Assembly (NCBI GenBank): GCA_029961685.1 | Contig: JARWKL010000003.1 | Span: 17,416,467-17,480,466 of the forward strand | Direction: 5' to 3' | DNA length: 64,000 nt | DNA from: Aristolochia californica | Lineage: Eukaryota; Streptophyta; Magnoliopsida; Piperales; Aristolochiaceae | Shown: in pieces, positions 49,110-62,541 of the stretch | Layout: the number at the start of each line of letters is the position of its first letter | How positions within the stretch are numbered: the stretch's first letter is position 1 | Notes under the pieces: generated by a model | Seen by the model: the letters and a program-made list of their open reading frames with translations, nothing else | Database searches by the model: none | What the model was told of the DNA's origin: nothing | Translations under genes and position numbers: made by a program

Positions 49110-52100
49110 GGGTCCGTAGGTCATTTGCATCTTTCACATGTTTCAGGCATGCATATCCATTTTTTAAAACATGTGCAGAAAAATCTCTTTCTTATAAAAT
49201 TCCATGCCATTAGGGTTGAATTAGTGGAATTTCCCAAACTTGGATAACAAAAATTTTGTGTTCATTTGTGGTGTGTGAATAAATTTTCTTTACTTACATT
49301 TGTTTTTGCTTAAAAATTTTCCTATACATAAAATGTAAAATTTTCATTTTTTTGTGATCTATTTTCCTTTTTTTTCTTTTTTGTTTTTGTGATGAAGGAA
49401 AAGTGAAAACTAAAGTTTTCATTTAAGAAAACATTATACATTTAAAATGGAAATGCACAATTCACAAATGTAGAGAGAGATAATTCCAAAAAGTATTTCT
49501 AATTTTTAGGGATTGTAAACTCTTTTTAGTTTTTATATATTAGGTTTTGCAGTCGTCGGGAAAAGGTGGAGGAGGGGGAATTTTAACTGAGAGTTGACTC
49601 CCAATCCATAAGTCATTCCTTTCAAAAATATAGCCTGTTACACATGATAAATCACTTTTCAATCATCTTTGATCGTTATGTCACCTTTTTGTAAATGGGC
49701 AAAATAATGGCTTGTTTGACTCGACTATATATCCCACAGCACGTTCACTTGAGAATTTAATGAGCATTAGTTATTCTCTTAAAAAGGTTTGGATCCAAAG
49801 CTCATTTGCATCTTTAACATGTTTCAAGCATGCATATCCATTTTTTAAAACATGTGTTGACAAATCCCTGTCTTATAAAATTGCATGCTATAAGGGTTGA
49901 ACTAGTGGAATTTCCCAAACATGGGTAACAAAACTTTGGTGTCATTTGTGCTGTGTAAATAAATTTTATTTACTTACATTTTTTATTTCTTTAAAAATTT
50001 TCCACATAAACTCTGAAATTTTAATTTTGTTGTGAACTATTTTGGCTTTTATCTCTTTTTTTTTTATGAGATGAAGAGAAAGTGAAAACTAAATTTTTGA
50101 TTTAAGGAAAAATTATACATCTAAAATGGAAATCCACAATGCACAAATGTAGAGAGAGAAAATTCCAAAAAGTGTTTGTAATTATTTATGGATTGTCAAC
50201 TCTTTTTAGTTTATATATATTAGGTTTTTCAATCGTCAGGAAAAGGCGGAGGTAGGAGATTTTTAATTGAGAGTTGACTCCCAATCCATAAGTCATTCCT
50301 TACAAAAATATAGCCCGTTACGTATGATAAATCACTTACAATCATCTATGATCGTTAGGTCAGCTTTTTGTAAATGGGCAAAATAATGGCTTGTTTGACT
50401 CGGGTAAATATCCCACCGCACGGTCACTTGAGAATTTAAGAAGCGTTTGTTATTCATTTTCAAAGGTTTAGATCCATAGGTCATTTACATCTTTAACATG
50501 TTTCAAGCATGCATATCCCTTTTTTAAAACATCTGTAGAAAAATCCATTTCATATAAAATTCTAATCCATTAGGGTTGAACTAGTGGAATTTCCTAAACT
50601 TGGATAACAAAACTTTTTTGTTCATTTGTGGTGTGTGAATAAATTTTCTTTACTTACATTTGTTATTGCTTTAAAATTTTCCCATTCATAAACTCTAAAT
50701 TTTTCATTTTGTTGTGATCTATTTGCCTTTTATGTCTTTTTTGTTTACGAGATGAAGGGAAAGTGAAAACTGAAGTTTTGATTTAAGAAAAAAGTATAAA
50801 TCTAAAGTGGAAATGCACGATGCAGAAATGTAGAGAGAGATAATTCCAAAAAGTGTCTGTAATTTGTAGGGATTGTATACTCTTTTTAATTTTTATATAT
50901 TAGGTTTTGCAATTGTCGGGAAAAAGGGGAGGCGGAGGATTTTTAACTGAGTGTTGACTCCCAATCCATGAGTCATTCCTTAAAAAAATAGAGCAAATTA
51001 TGCATGATAAATCACTTTACAATCATCTATAATCATTAAGTCAGTTTTTTTTAAATGGGCAAAATAATGGCTTGCTTGACTTGGGTAAATAACCCACCGC
51101 ATGTTCACTTGAGAATTTAATTAGCATTTTTTATTATCTATAAAAGGTTAGGATCCGTACGTATTTTTCATCATTAACATGTTTCAAGCATGCATATATA
51201 TTTTTTAAAACATCTGTACAAAAATCCCTTTCTTATAAAATTCCAAGCTATTAGGGTTGTACTAGTGAAATTTCCCAAACTTGGATAACAAAACTTTTGT
51301 GTTCATTTGTGCTGTGTGAATAAATTTTCTTTACTTACATTTGTTATTGCTTTAAAATTTTCTATACATAAAGTCTAAAATTTTCTTTTTTTTTTTTACC
51401 TGCTTACCTTTTTTCTCTTTTTTTGTTACGAGATGAAGGGAAAGTGAAAACTCTAGTTTTGATTTAAGAAAAAAATATACATCTAAAATGGAAATGCACG
51501 ATGCACAAATGTAGACAAAGATAATTTCAAAAAGTGCCTATAATTTTTAGGGATTTAAACTCTTTTTAGTTTTTATTTATTAGGTTTTGCCATTGTCGGG
51601 AAAAGGGGGAGGCTGGGGATTTTAAACTCAATGCTGAGTCCCAATCAATAAGACATTCCTTACAAGAATATAGCCAGTTATGAATGATAAATCACTTTAC
51701 AATCATCTACTATCGCTGGGCCATCTTTTTTTAAATGGGCAAAATAATGGCTTGTTTCATTCAGCTAAATATTCCACCCAGCGTACACTTGAGAATTTAA
51801 TGGGCGTTTGTTATTCTCTTTAAAAGGTTTAGATTCATAGGTCATTTGCATTTTTCACATGTTTTCAGCATGCATATCCAATTTTTAAACATGTGTAGAA
51901 AAATCTCTTTTTTATAAAATTCAAAGCCATTAGGGTTGAACTAGTGGAATTTCCCAAACTTGGATAACAAAACTTTTCTATTCATTTGTGGTGTGTGAAT
52001 AAATTTTCTTTACTTACATTTGTTATTGCTTTAAAATTTTACCATACATAAACTCTAAAGTTTTCATTTTTATGGGATATATTTGCCTTTAATCTTTTTT

Positions 52101-52979
52101 TTGTTTTCGAGATGAAGGGAAGTGAAAACAAAAGTTTTGATTTAATAAAAAATTATACATCTAAAATGGGAATGCACAATGCACAACTTTGGAGAGAGAT
52201 AATTCCAAAAAATGTCTGTAATTTATAGGGATTGTAAACTCTTTTTATTTTTTATATATAAGGATTTTCAATCGTCAGGAAAAGGGGGAGGCAAGGGAAT
52301 TTTAACTGAGTGTTCACTTCCAATCCATATGTCATTCCTTAAAATAATCTAGCCCGTTACGCATGATAAATCACATTACAATCATCTACGATCGTTATGC
52401 CATCTTTTTGTAAATGGGCAAAATAATGGCTTATTTGACTCGGGTAAATATCCCACCATGTTCACTTGGGAATTTAATGAGCGTTTGTTATTCTCTTTAA
52501 AAGGTTTGGATCCATAGGTCATTTACATCTTTAACATGTTTCGTGCATGCATATCCATTTTTTAAAAGATGTGTAGAAAAATCTTTTTCTTATAAAATTG
52601 CAAGCTATTTTGGTCTAGTGGAATTTCCCAGACTTGGATAGTAAAACTTTTGCGTTCATTTATTGTGTGTGAAGAGATTTTCTTTACTTACATTTGTTAT
52701 TGTTTTAAATTTTTTCCGTATATAAACTCCAAAATTTTCATTTTGTTGTTATCCATTTCCCTTTTATCTCCTTTCTATTTATGAGATCAAGGGAAAGTGA
52801 AAACTCAAGTTTTGATTTAAGAAAAAAGTATATTTCTAAAATGGAAATGAACACTGCACAAATGTAAAGAGAGATAGTTCCAAAAATTGTCCGTAATTTT
52901 TAAGGATTGTAAACTCTTATTAGTTTTTACATATTAGGTTTTGCAATTGTCAGGAAAAGGGGGAGGCGGGGGATTTTTA

Positions 52980-55900
52980 ATTGAGTGTTGACTCCCAATC
53001 CATAAGTCATTCCTTACAAAAATATAGCAAATTACGCATGATAAATCACTTTAAAATCATTTATGATCATTAGGTCAGCTCTTTGTAAATGGGCAAAATA
53101 ATGGCTTGTTTGACTCGAGTAAATACCCAACCACATTTACACTTGAGAATTTAATGAGCATTTGTTATTGTCTTTAAAAGGTTTGGATCCATAGATCATT
53201 TGCATCTTTAACATGTTTCAAGCAAGCATATCCGTTTTTAAAAAACATGTGTAGAAAATTCTCTGTCTAATAAAATTCCAAGCCATTAAGGTTGAACAAG
53301 TGGAATTTCCAAAAATTGGAAAACAAAAATTTTGTATTTATTTGTCGTGTGTGAAAAAATTTCTTTACTTACATTTGTTATTGCTTTAAAGTTTTCCCAT
53401 ACATAAATTCTAAAATTTTCATTTTGTTGTGATCTATTTGCTTTTTATCTCTTTTTTCTTTTCGAGATGAAGGGAAAGTGAAAATAAAGTTTTGATTTAA
53501 GAAAAAAATTATACATCTAAAATGGAAATGTGCAACGTACAAATGTAAAGTGAGAGAATTCCAAAAAGTGTCTGTAATTTTTAGGGATTGTAAACTCTAT
53601 TTAGTTTTTATATATAAGATTTTGCAATCGTCGAGAAAAAGAGGGAGGCGGGGGATTTTTAACTGTGTGTTGACTCCCAATCCATATGTCATTCCTTAAA
53701 AACATATAGCTCGTTATGCATTATAAATCAGTTTACAATCATCTATGATCGTTAGGCCATCTTTTTGTAAATTGGAGAAATAATGGCTTGTTTGATTCGT
53801 GTAAATATCATACCACATGTGCACATGAGAATTTAATGAACGTTTGTTATTCTCTGTAAAAGGTTTGGATCCATAGGTCATTTGCATCTTTAACATGTTT
53901 CAAGCATGCATACCATTTTTTAAAACATGTGTTGAAAAATCTCTTTCTTATAAAATTCCAAGCAATTGGGGTGGAACTAGTGGAATTTCCCAAACTTGGA
54001 TAACAAAACTTGTGTTCATTTGTGGTGTGTGAATAAATTTTTTTTACTTACATTTGTTATTGCTTTAAAATTTTTCCACACATAAACTCAAATTTTTTTA
54101 TTTTGTTGTGATCTATTTGCCTTTTATCTCCTTTTTGTTTATGAGATGAAGGGAAAGTGAAAACTGAAGTTTTGATTTAAGAAAAAAATATACATCTAAA
54201 ATGGAAATGCACGAGGCACAAATGTAGAGAGAGATAATTCCAAAAAGTGTCTATAAGTTTTTAGGGATTGTAAGATCGCTTTAGTTTTTATATATTTGGT
54301 TTTGCAATCGTTGGGAAAAGGGGGAGGTGGGGGATTTTTAACTGAGTATTGACTCCCAATCCATAAGTTGTTCCTTATAAAAATATAGCCCGTTACGCAT
54401 GATAAATCACTTTACAATCATCTGTGATCGTTTGGTCATCTTTTTGTAAATGGGCAAAATAATGGCTTGTTTTACTTGGGTAAATATCCCACCAAACGTT
54501 CACTTGAGAATTTAATGATCGTTTGTTATTCTCTTCAAAAGGTTTGGATCCATAGATCATTTTCATCTTTAACATGTTTCAACCATGCATATCCATTTTT
54601 TAAAACACGTGTAGAAAAATCTTTTTCTTATTAAATTTCATGCTATTAGGGTTGAACTAGAGGAATTTCCCAATCATGGGTAACAAAACTTTTGTGTTCA
54701 TTTGTGCTGTGTGAATAAATTTTATTTACTTTCATTTGTTATTTCTTTAAAAATTTTCCACACATAAACTCTGAAAATTTTATTTTGTTGTGATCTATTT
54801 GCCTTTTATTTCTTTTTTGTTTACGAGATGAAGCGAAAGTGAAAACTAAAGTTTTGATTTAAGGAAAAATTATACATCTAAAATGGAAATCCACAATGCA
54901 TAAATGTAGACAGAGATAATTCCAAAAAGTGTCCGTAATTTTTAGGGATTGTCAACTCTTTTTAGTTTGTATATGTTTGGTTTTTCAATCGTCGGGAAAA
55001 GGGGGAGGTAGGGGATTTTTAACTGAGAGTTGACTCCCTATCCATAAGTCATTTCTTACAAAAATATATCTCGTTACGCATGATAAATCACTTTACAATC
55101 ATCTATGATTGTTAGGTCAGCTTTTTGTAAGTGGGCAAAATAATGGCTTGTTTGACTCGGGTAAATATCCCACTGCAGGTTCACTTGAGAATTTAATGAG
55201 CGTTTTTTATTCTCTTTAAAAGGTTTGGATCCAAAGGTCACTTGCATCTTGAACATGTTTCAAACAGGCATATCCAATTTTTAAAACATGTGTAGAAAAA
55301 TCCCTTTCTTATGAAATTCCAAGCCATCAGGGTTGAACTAGTGGACTTTTCCAAACTTGGATAACAAAATTTTTTTGTTCATTGTGCTGTGTGAATAAAT
55401 TTTCTTAATTTACATTTGTTATTGCTTTAAAATTTTTGCATACATAAACTCTAAAAATTTTATTTTGTTGTGATCTATTTGCCTTTCATCTCTTTTTTTT
55501 TCGAGATGGAGGGAAAGTAAAAACTAAAGTTTTGATTTAAGAAAAAACTATACATCTAAAATGGAAATGCACAACTCACAAATGTAGAGAAATATAATTC
55601 TAAAAAGTGTCCATAATTTTTAGGGAAAGTGAACTCCTATTAGTTTTTATCTATAAGGATTTGCATTCGTCGAGAAAAGGAGGAGGCAGGGGATTTTCAA
55701 AATGAGGGTTGACTCCCAATCCATAAGTTATTCCTTACAAAAATATAGCCCATTATGCATGAAAAATAATTTACAATCATTTATGACCGTTATGCCATCT
55801 TTTTGTAAATGGGCAAAATAATGGCTTGTTTGACTCGCGTAAATATCCCACCGCACGTACAGTTGAGAATTTAATGAGCGTTTGTTATTCTCTGTAAAAG

Positions 55901-58900
55901 GTTTAGATCCATAGGTCATTTGCTTCTTTAACATGTGTCAAGCATGAATATCCATTTTTTAAAACATGTGTAGAAAAATATCTTTCTTATAAAATTCCAA
56001 GCTATTTGGGTTGAACTAGTGGAATTTCCAAAACTTGGATAACAAAACTTTTGTGTTCATTTGTGGGGTGTGAATAAATTTTCTTTACTTACATTTGTTA
56101 TTGCTTAAAAAATTTTCAACACATCAACTTTAAAATTTTTATTTAGTTGTGATCTATTTGCCTTTTATATCTTTTTTGTTTACGAGAAGAAGGGAAAGAG
56201 AAAACTAAAGTTTTGATTTAAAAAAAAATTATACGTCTAAAATGGAATTGCACAATGCACAAATGTAGAGAGAGATAATTTCAAAAATTTTCAGTAATTT
56301 TTAGGGATTATAAACTCTTTTTAGTTTATATATATATTAGGTTTTGCAATCATTGGGAAAAAGGGGAGGTGGGGGATTTTTAACTGAGTGTTGTCACCCA
56401 ATCCATAACTCATTCCTTAAAGAAATATAGCCCGTTACTCATGATAAATCACTTTTCAATTATCTATCCTCGTTAGGTCAGCTTTTTGTAAATGGGAAAA
56501 ATAATGGCTTGTTTGAGTCGAGTAAATATCCAACCGAACGATCACTTGAGAATTTAATGAGCATTTGTTATTCTCTTTAAAAGGTTAGGATCCATAGTTC
56601 ATTTGCATCTATAACATGTTTCAAGCATGCATATCCATTTTTTAAAAGATGTGTAGAAAAATCTCTTTCTTATAAAATTGCAAGTCATTAGGGTTGAAGT
56701 AATGAAATTTCCAAAACTTGGATAACAAAACTTTTGTGTTCATTTGTGATGTGTGAATAAATTTTCTTTACTTACATTTGTTATTGCTTAAAATTTTTTC
56801 CACAGATAAACTCTAAAATTTTTATTTTGTTGTGACCTATTTGCCATTTTTCTCTTTTTTGTTTACGAGATGAAGGGAAAGTGAAAAATCAAGTTTTGAT
56901 TAAAAAAAAAGTATACATCTAAAAGGGAAATCCACGATGCAAAAATGAAGAGAGAGATAATTCCAAGAAGTGGCCATAATTTTTATGGATTTTCAACTCT
57001 TTTTTGTTTTTACATATTAGGTTTTGCAATCGTCGGGAAAAGGGGGAGGTGGGCGATTTTTAACTGAGTGTTGACTCCCAATCAATAAGACATTCCTTAA
57101 AAAAATATAGCCCATTACGCATGATTAATCACTTTACAATCATCTATGATCGTTAGGTCACCTTTTTGTAAATGGGAAAATTAATGGCTTGTTTGACTCA
57201 GGTAAATATCCCACCGCACGTTCACTTGAGAATTTAATGAGTTTTTGTTATCATCTTTAAAAGGTTTGGATCCATAGGTCATTTGCATATTTAACATCTT
57301 TCAAGCATGCATATCCATTTTTTAAAACATGTGTAGAAAAATCCCTTTCTTATAAAATTCCAAGCTATTATGGTTGTACTAGTGGAATTTCCCAAACATG
57401 AAGAACAAAACTTTTGTGTTCATTTGTGTTGTATGAATAAATTTTCTTTACTTACATTTGTTATTGCTTTAAATTTTTTCCATACATAAACTCTAAAATT
57501 TTCATTTTGTTGTCATCTATTAGCCTTTTATCTCTTTTTTGTTTTTGAGATGAAGGGAAAGTGAAAACTGGAGTTTTGATTTAATAAAAAAGTATACATC
57601 TAAAATGGAAATGCACAATGCACAAATCTTGATAGAGATAATTTCGAAAAGTGTCTGTAATTTTTAAGGATTGTAAACTCTTTTTAGTTTTTATATATAA
57701 GGTTTTGCAATCGCTAGGAAAAGGAGTAGGCGGGGGATTTTTAACTGGATGTTGACTTCCAATCCAAAATTTATTCCTTAAAAAAATATAGCCCATTACG
57801 AATGATAAATCATTTAACAATCATCTATGATCGTTTGGCCATCTTTTTTTTAAAATGGGCAAAATAATGGCTTGTTTGACTCGGGTAAATATCCCACTGC
57901 ACGTTCACTTGAGAATTTAATGAGCGTTTTTTATTCTCTTTAAAATGTTTCACTCTATAGGTCATTTGCATCTTTAACATGTTTCAAGCACGCATATCCA
58001 TTTTTTAAAAGATGTGTAGAAAAATCTCTTTCTTATAAAATTGCAAGCTATTAGGGTTCAACTTGTGGAATTTCTCAAACTTGGATAACAAAACTTTTGT
58101 GTTCATTTGTGGTGTGTGAATAAATTTTCTTTACTTACATTTTTTATTTCTTTAAATTTTTTCCATAAATAAATTCTAAAATTTAGATTTTGTTGTGATG
58201 TATTTGCCTTTGATCTATTTTCTGTTTACAAGAAGAAGGGAAAGTAAAAACCCAAGTTTTGATTTAAGAAGAAAGTTTACATCTAAAATGGAAATGCACA
58301 ATGCACAAATGTAGAGAGAGATAATTCCAAAACGTGTCTGTAATTTTTAGGGATTGTAAACTCTTTTTAGTTTTTATATATTAGGTTTTGCCATCGTGAG
58401 GAAAAGGGTGGGGGATTTTTAACTGAGTGTTGACTCCCAATCCATAAGTCATTCCTTACAAAACTATAGCAAATTATGCATAATAAATCACTTTACAATC
58501 ATCTATGATCATTATGTCAGCTTTTTGTAAATGGGAAAAATAACGGCTAGTTTGACACGGGTAAATATCCCACCAAACGTACACTTGAAAATTTAATGGG
58601 TGTTTGTTATTCTCTTTAAAAGGTTTGGATCCATAGGTCATTTTCATTTTTCACATGTTTCAAGCATGCATATATTTTTTTTAAAACCAGTGTAGAAAAA
58701 TCCCTTTCTTATAACTAGTGGAATTTCCCAAACTGGGATAACAAAACTTCTGTGTTCATTTGTACTGTGTGAATAAATTTTCTTTACTTACATTTGTTAT
58801 GGCTTTAAATTTTTTCATACATAAACACTAAAAATTTCATTTTGTTGTGATCTATTTGCCTTTTACCTCTTTTTTGTTTACGAGATGAAGGGAAAGTGAA

Positions 58901-60560
58901 AACTCATGTTTTTGTTTTAAGAAAAAAGTATACATCTAAAATGGAAATGCACGATGCACAAATGGGGAGAGAGATAATTCCAAAAAGTGGCCATATTTTT
59001 TTGGGATTGTAAACTCTTTTTAGTTTTTATATATTAGGTTTTGCAATTGTCAGGAAAAGGGGGAGGCAAGGGATTTTTAACTGAGTGTTGACTCCCAATC
59101 AATAAGACATTCCTTACAAAAATATAGCCTGTTACGCATTATTAATCAGTTTAGAATCATCTATGATCGTTAGATCAGCTTTTTGTAAATGGGCAAAATA
59201 ATGCCTTGTTTGACTCGGGTAAATGTCGCACCGCACGTTCACTTGAAAATTTAATGAACGTTTGTTATTCTCTTTAAAAGGTTTGGATCCATAGGTCATT
59301 TGCATATTTAACTTTTTCTAGGCATCCGTATCCATTTTTTAAAACATGTGTAGAAAAATCTCTTTCTTATAAAATACCAACCTATTAGGGTTGTACTAGT
59401 GGAATTTCCCAAACTTGGATAACAAAACAATGTTCATTTGTGTCGTGTGAATAAATTTTTTTTACATACATTTGTTATTGCTTTAAATTTTTCCATACAT
59501 AAACTCTAAAATTTTCAGTTTGTTGTGATCTATTTGTCTTTTATCTCTTTTTTGTTTACTAGATGAAGGAAAAGTGAAAACTCAAGTTTTGATTTAAGAA
59601 AAAAGTATACATCTAAAATGGAAATGCATAATGCACAAATGTAGAGAGAGATAATTCCCAAAAGTGTCCATAATGTTTAAGGATTGTAAACTCTTTTTAG
59701 TTTTTATATATAAGGTTTTGCAATCGTCGGGACAAGGGGGAGGCGTGGGATTTTTAACTGAGTGTTGACTCCCAATCCATAAGTCATTCCTTAAAAAAAT
59801 ATAGCCCGTTATGAATAATAAATGACTTTAAAATCATCTATGATCGTTAGGCCTTGTTTTTGTAAATGAGTAAAATAATGGCTTGTTTGACACGGGCAAA
59901 TATCCCACCGCACATACACTTGAGAATTTAATGGGCGTTTGTCATTCTCTTTACAAGGTTTGGATCCATAGGTCATTTGCATCTTTCACAGGTTTCAAGC
60001 ATGCATATCTATTTTTTAAAACATGTGTAGAAAAATCTCTTTCTTATAAAATTCCATGCCATTAGGGTTGAACTGGTGGAATTTCCCAAACTTGGATAAC
60101 AAAACTTTTGTGTTCATTTGTTGTTAGTGAATAAATTTTCTTTACTTACATTTGTTATTGTTTTAAAATTTTCCCATACATAAATTGTAAACTTTTCATT
60201 TTGTTGTGATCTATTTTCTTTTTATCTATTTTTTGTTTTGGAGATGAAGGGAAAGTGAAAACTAAAGTTTTGATTTAAGGAGAAATTATACATCTAAAAT
60301 GGAAAAGTAAAAATGCACAAATGCAGAGTGAGATAATTCCAAAAAGTGTTTATAATTTTTAGGGATTGTAAACTATTTTTAGTTTTTATATATTAGGTTT
60401 TGCAATCATTCGGAAAAGGGGGAGGTGGGGATTTTTAAATGAGTGTTCACTTCCAATCCATATGTCATTCCTTACAAAAATATAGCCCATTACAGATGAT
60501 AAATCCCTTTTCAATCATCTATGATCGTTAGGTCACCTTTTTGTATATAGGCAAAAAAAT
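52980..60560. repeat. B-type higher-order repeat, copy 2
   Basis: Anchors: 53185, 53867, 54546, 55227, 55905, 56588, 57268, 57951, 58627, 59285, 59962. Order follows copy 1 except that one monomer is missing between 56588 and 57268. Copy 1 has two steps (45076-45755-46433) where copy 2 has one (680 bp), so the offset drops by ~670 bp without disturbing monomer phase. A ~22 bp deletion near 58711-58717 shortens the monomer at 58627 to 658 bp. Confidence 0.8.
54546..55226. repeat. Representative B-type monomer (681 bp)
   Basis: Same order as the A monomer, with the B-specific changes. The segment after the inverted repeat reads ATCCATTTTTTAAAACACG. The T-rich CTTTTATTTCTTTTTTG near 54802 replaces CTTATCAAAATTG. 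The extra CACAATGCATAAATG copy lies near 54890. At 55079-55087 the sequence runs GCATGATAAATCAC, without the TTGACCG heptamer seen in A. These differences are linked across the 41.5-64 kb block, which is why I treat B as a separate subfamily and not as scatter. Confidence 0.85.
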
Positions 60561-60605
60561 GGCTTGAGAATTTAATGATCATTTGTTCTTCTCTTTAAAA
60601 GGTTT
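59962..60605. repeat. B monomer with ~36 bp deletion (644 bp)
   Basis: Near 60561-60567 ATGGCTTG joins AGAATTTAATG. CTTG is found on both sides in intact monomers, which fits a short-homology deletion. The preceding TTTTCAATCATC variant (60508) pairs with 49656 at +10,852. Confidence 0.75.
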
Positions 60606-61132
60606 GGATCCAAAGGTCAATTGCATTGTTAACAAGTTTAAAGCATGCATATCCATTTTTTAAAAGATGTGTAGAAAAATATCTTTCTTATAAAATTGCA
60701 AGCTATTAGGGTTGAACTAGTGGAATTTCCAAAACTTGGATAGCAAAACTTTTGTGTTCCTTTGTGGTGTGTGAATAAATTTTCTTTACTTACTTTTGTT
60801 ATTGCTTTAAATTTTTTCCACACTTAAACTCTAAAATTTTTATTTTGTTGTGATCTATTTGCCTTTTATCTGTGTTTTATTTACGAGATGAAGGGAAAGT
60901 GAAAGCTCAAGTTTTGATTTAAGAAAAAAGTATACATCTAAAATGGAAATGCACAATGCACAAATGTAGAGAGAGATAATTCCAATAAGTGTACATTATT
61001 TTTAGGGATTTAAACTCATTTTAGTTTTTATATATTAGGTTTCGCAATTTTCAGGAAAGGGGAGGCGGGGGATTTTAAACTGAGTGTTGACTCCTAACCC
61101 ATAAGTCATTCCTTACCAAAATAAAACAAATT

Positions 61133-61140
61133 ACGCATCT
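61133..61140. repeat. Deletion junction in the palindrome region
   Basis: TTACGCAT runs directly into CTATCATCATTAGG, losing GATAAATCACTTTACAATCAT. The left arm of the 16-bp palindrome is destroyed. The same loss occurs near 63744-63751, which links the two monomers by descent. Confidence 0.75.
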
Positions 61141-61936
61141 ATCATCATTAGGTCAGCTTTTGTAAATGGGAAAAATAATGGCTTGTTTAACTCAGAGAAA
61201 TATCCCACCGCACGTTCCCTTGAGAATTTAATGAGAATTTGTTATTATCTTTAAAAGGTTTGGATCCATTTCTCATTTGCATCTTTAACATGTTTCAAGC
61301 ATGCATATCTATTTTTTAAAACATGTGTAGACAAATCCCTTTCTTATAAAATTCCAAGCTATTAGGGTTGTACTAGTGGAATTTCTCAAACTTGGATAAC
61401 AAAACTTTTGTGTTCATTTGTGCCGTGTGAATAAATTTTCTTTACTTACTTTTGTTATTGTTTTAAATTTTTTCCATACATAAACTCTAAAATTTTCATT
61501 TTGTTGTGATCCATTTGCCTTTCATCTCTTTTTTGTTTACAAGATGAAGCGATATTGAAAACTCAAGTTTTGATTTAAGTAAAAAGTATACATCTAAAAT
61601 GGAAATGCATGATGCACAAATGTAGAAAGAGATAATTCCCAAAAGTGTTCGCAATATTTAGGGAATGTAAACTCTATTTAGTATTTAAGGTTTTGCAATC
61701 GTTGGTAAAAGGAAGTGGCAGGGGATTTTAAACTGAGGGTTGACTTCCAATCCATCAGTCATTCCTTGCAAAAATATAGCCCGTTACGAATGGTAAATCA
61801 CATTACAATCACCTCTGATCATTAGGCCATCTTTTTCAAAATGGGCAAAATAATAACTTGTTTGACTCGGGTAAATATCCCACTGCACGTACACTTGAGA
61901 ATTTAATGAGCGTTTGTTATTCTCTTTAAAAGGTTA

Positions 61937-62541
61937 GGATCTATAGGTCATTTGCATCTTTAACATGTTTCAAGCATGCATATCCATTTTTTTAAAACAT
62001 GTGTCCAAAATTCTCTTTCTTATAAAATTCCAAGCCATTAAGATTGAACTAGTGGAATTTCCAAAAGTTGGATAATAAAAATTTTGGTTTCATTTGTGGT
62101 GTGTGAATAAATTTTCTTTACTTACATTTGTTATTGCTTTAAATTTTTTCCACACTTAAATTCTAAAATTTTCATTTCGTTATAATCTATTTGCCTTTTA
62201 TCTGTTTTTTATTTACGAGATGAAGGAAAAGTGAAAACTCAAGTTTTGTTTTAAGAAAAAAGTATACATCAAAAATGGAAATGCACAATGCACAAATGTA
62301 GAGAAAGATAATTCCAAAAAGTTTCCGTTATTTTTATGGATTTAAATTCCGTTTATTTTTTATATGTTAGGTTTTAAAATTGTTGAGAAAAGGGGAGGCG
62401 GAGGATTTTTAACTGAGTGTTGACTCTCATTCCATAAGTCATTCCTTACCAAAAATAATGGCTTCTTTAACTCGGGTAAATATCCCACTGCACATTCACT
62501 TGAGAATTTAATGAGCATTTGTTATTCACTTTAAAAGGATT
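61937..62541. repeat. Shortened B monomer (605 bp)
   Basis: At 62450-62460 CATTCCTTACCAAAA runs into ATAATGGC. The whole palindrome segment and the TTTTTGTAAATGGG stretch are gone (~75 bp). The dimer partner near 63731-63793 has the smaller version of this deletion, so this looks like a second step. Confidence 0.75.

Larger units (their letters stand above)
41490..52980. repeat. B-type higher-order repeat, copy 1 (~11.5 kb)
   Basis: Anchors: 41716, 42398, 43074, 43714, 44395, 45076, 45755, 46433, 47112, 47782, 48465, 49110, 49791, 50470, 51151, 51831, 52508. Partners in copy 2 lie at +11,469 to +11,513 for 41716-45076 and at +10,820 to +10,852 for 46433-49110. Shared rare variants include CAACACATCAACTTTAAAA near 44608 and 56119, TTTTCAATCA or TTTTCAATTA at 44941 and 56453, and GCACAAATCTTGA near 46785 and 57619. 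From 49791 to 50470 the best match switches to 43074-43714 (shared GTCAACTC and GGAAAAATTATAC variants), so the unit is internally redundant. Confidence 0.8.

Noticed and set aside
51386..51397. T12 run as a terminator or poly(A) tail scar
   Set aside because: It lies where B monomers normally have a T-rich stretch, and no transcript or insertion boundary is evident.
10..60823. About 60 open frames of 60-118 codons, mostly on the minus strand, as possible genes
   Set aside because: They are the same few satellite segments read in the same frames. Lengths vary with random stops, and there is no ribosome-binding or promoter context, no recognisable domain and no frame running through a whole monomer. 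Neighbouring copies are frameshifted.
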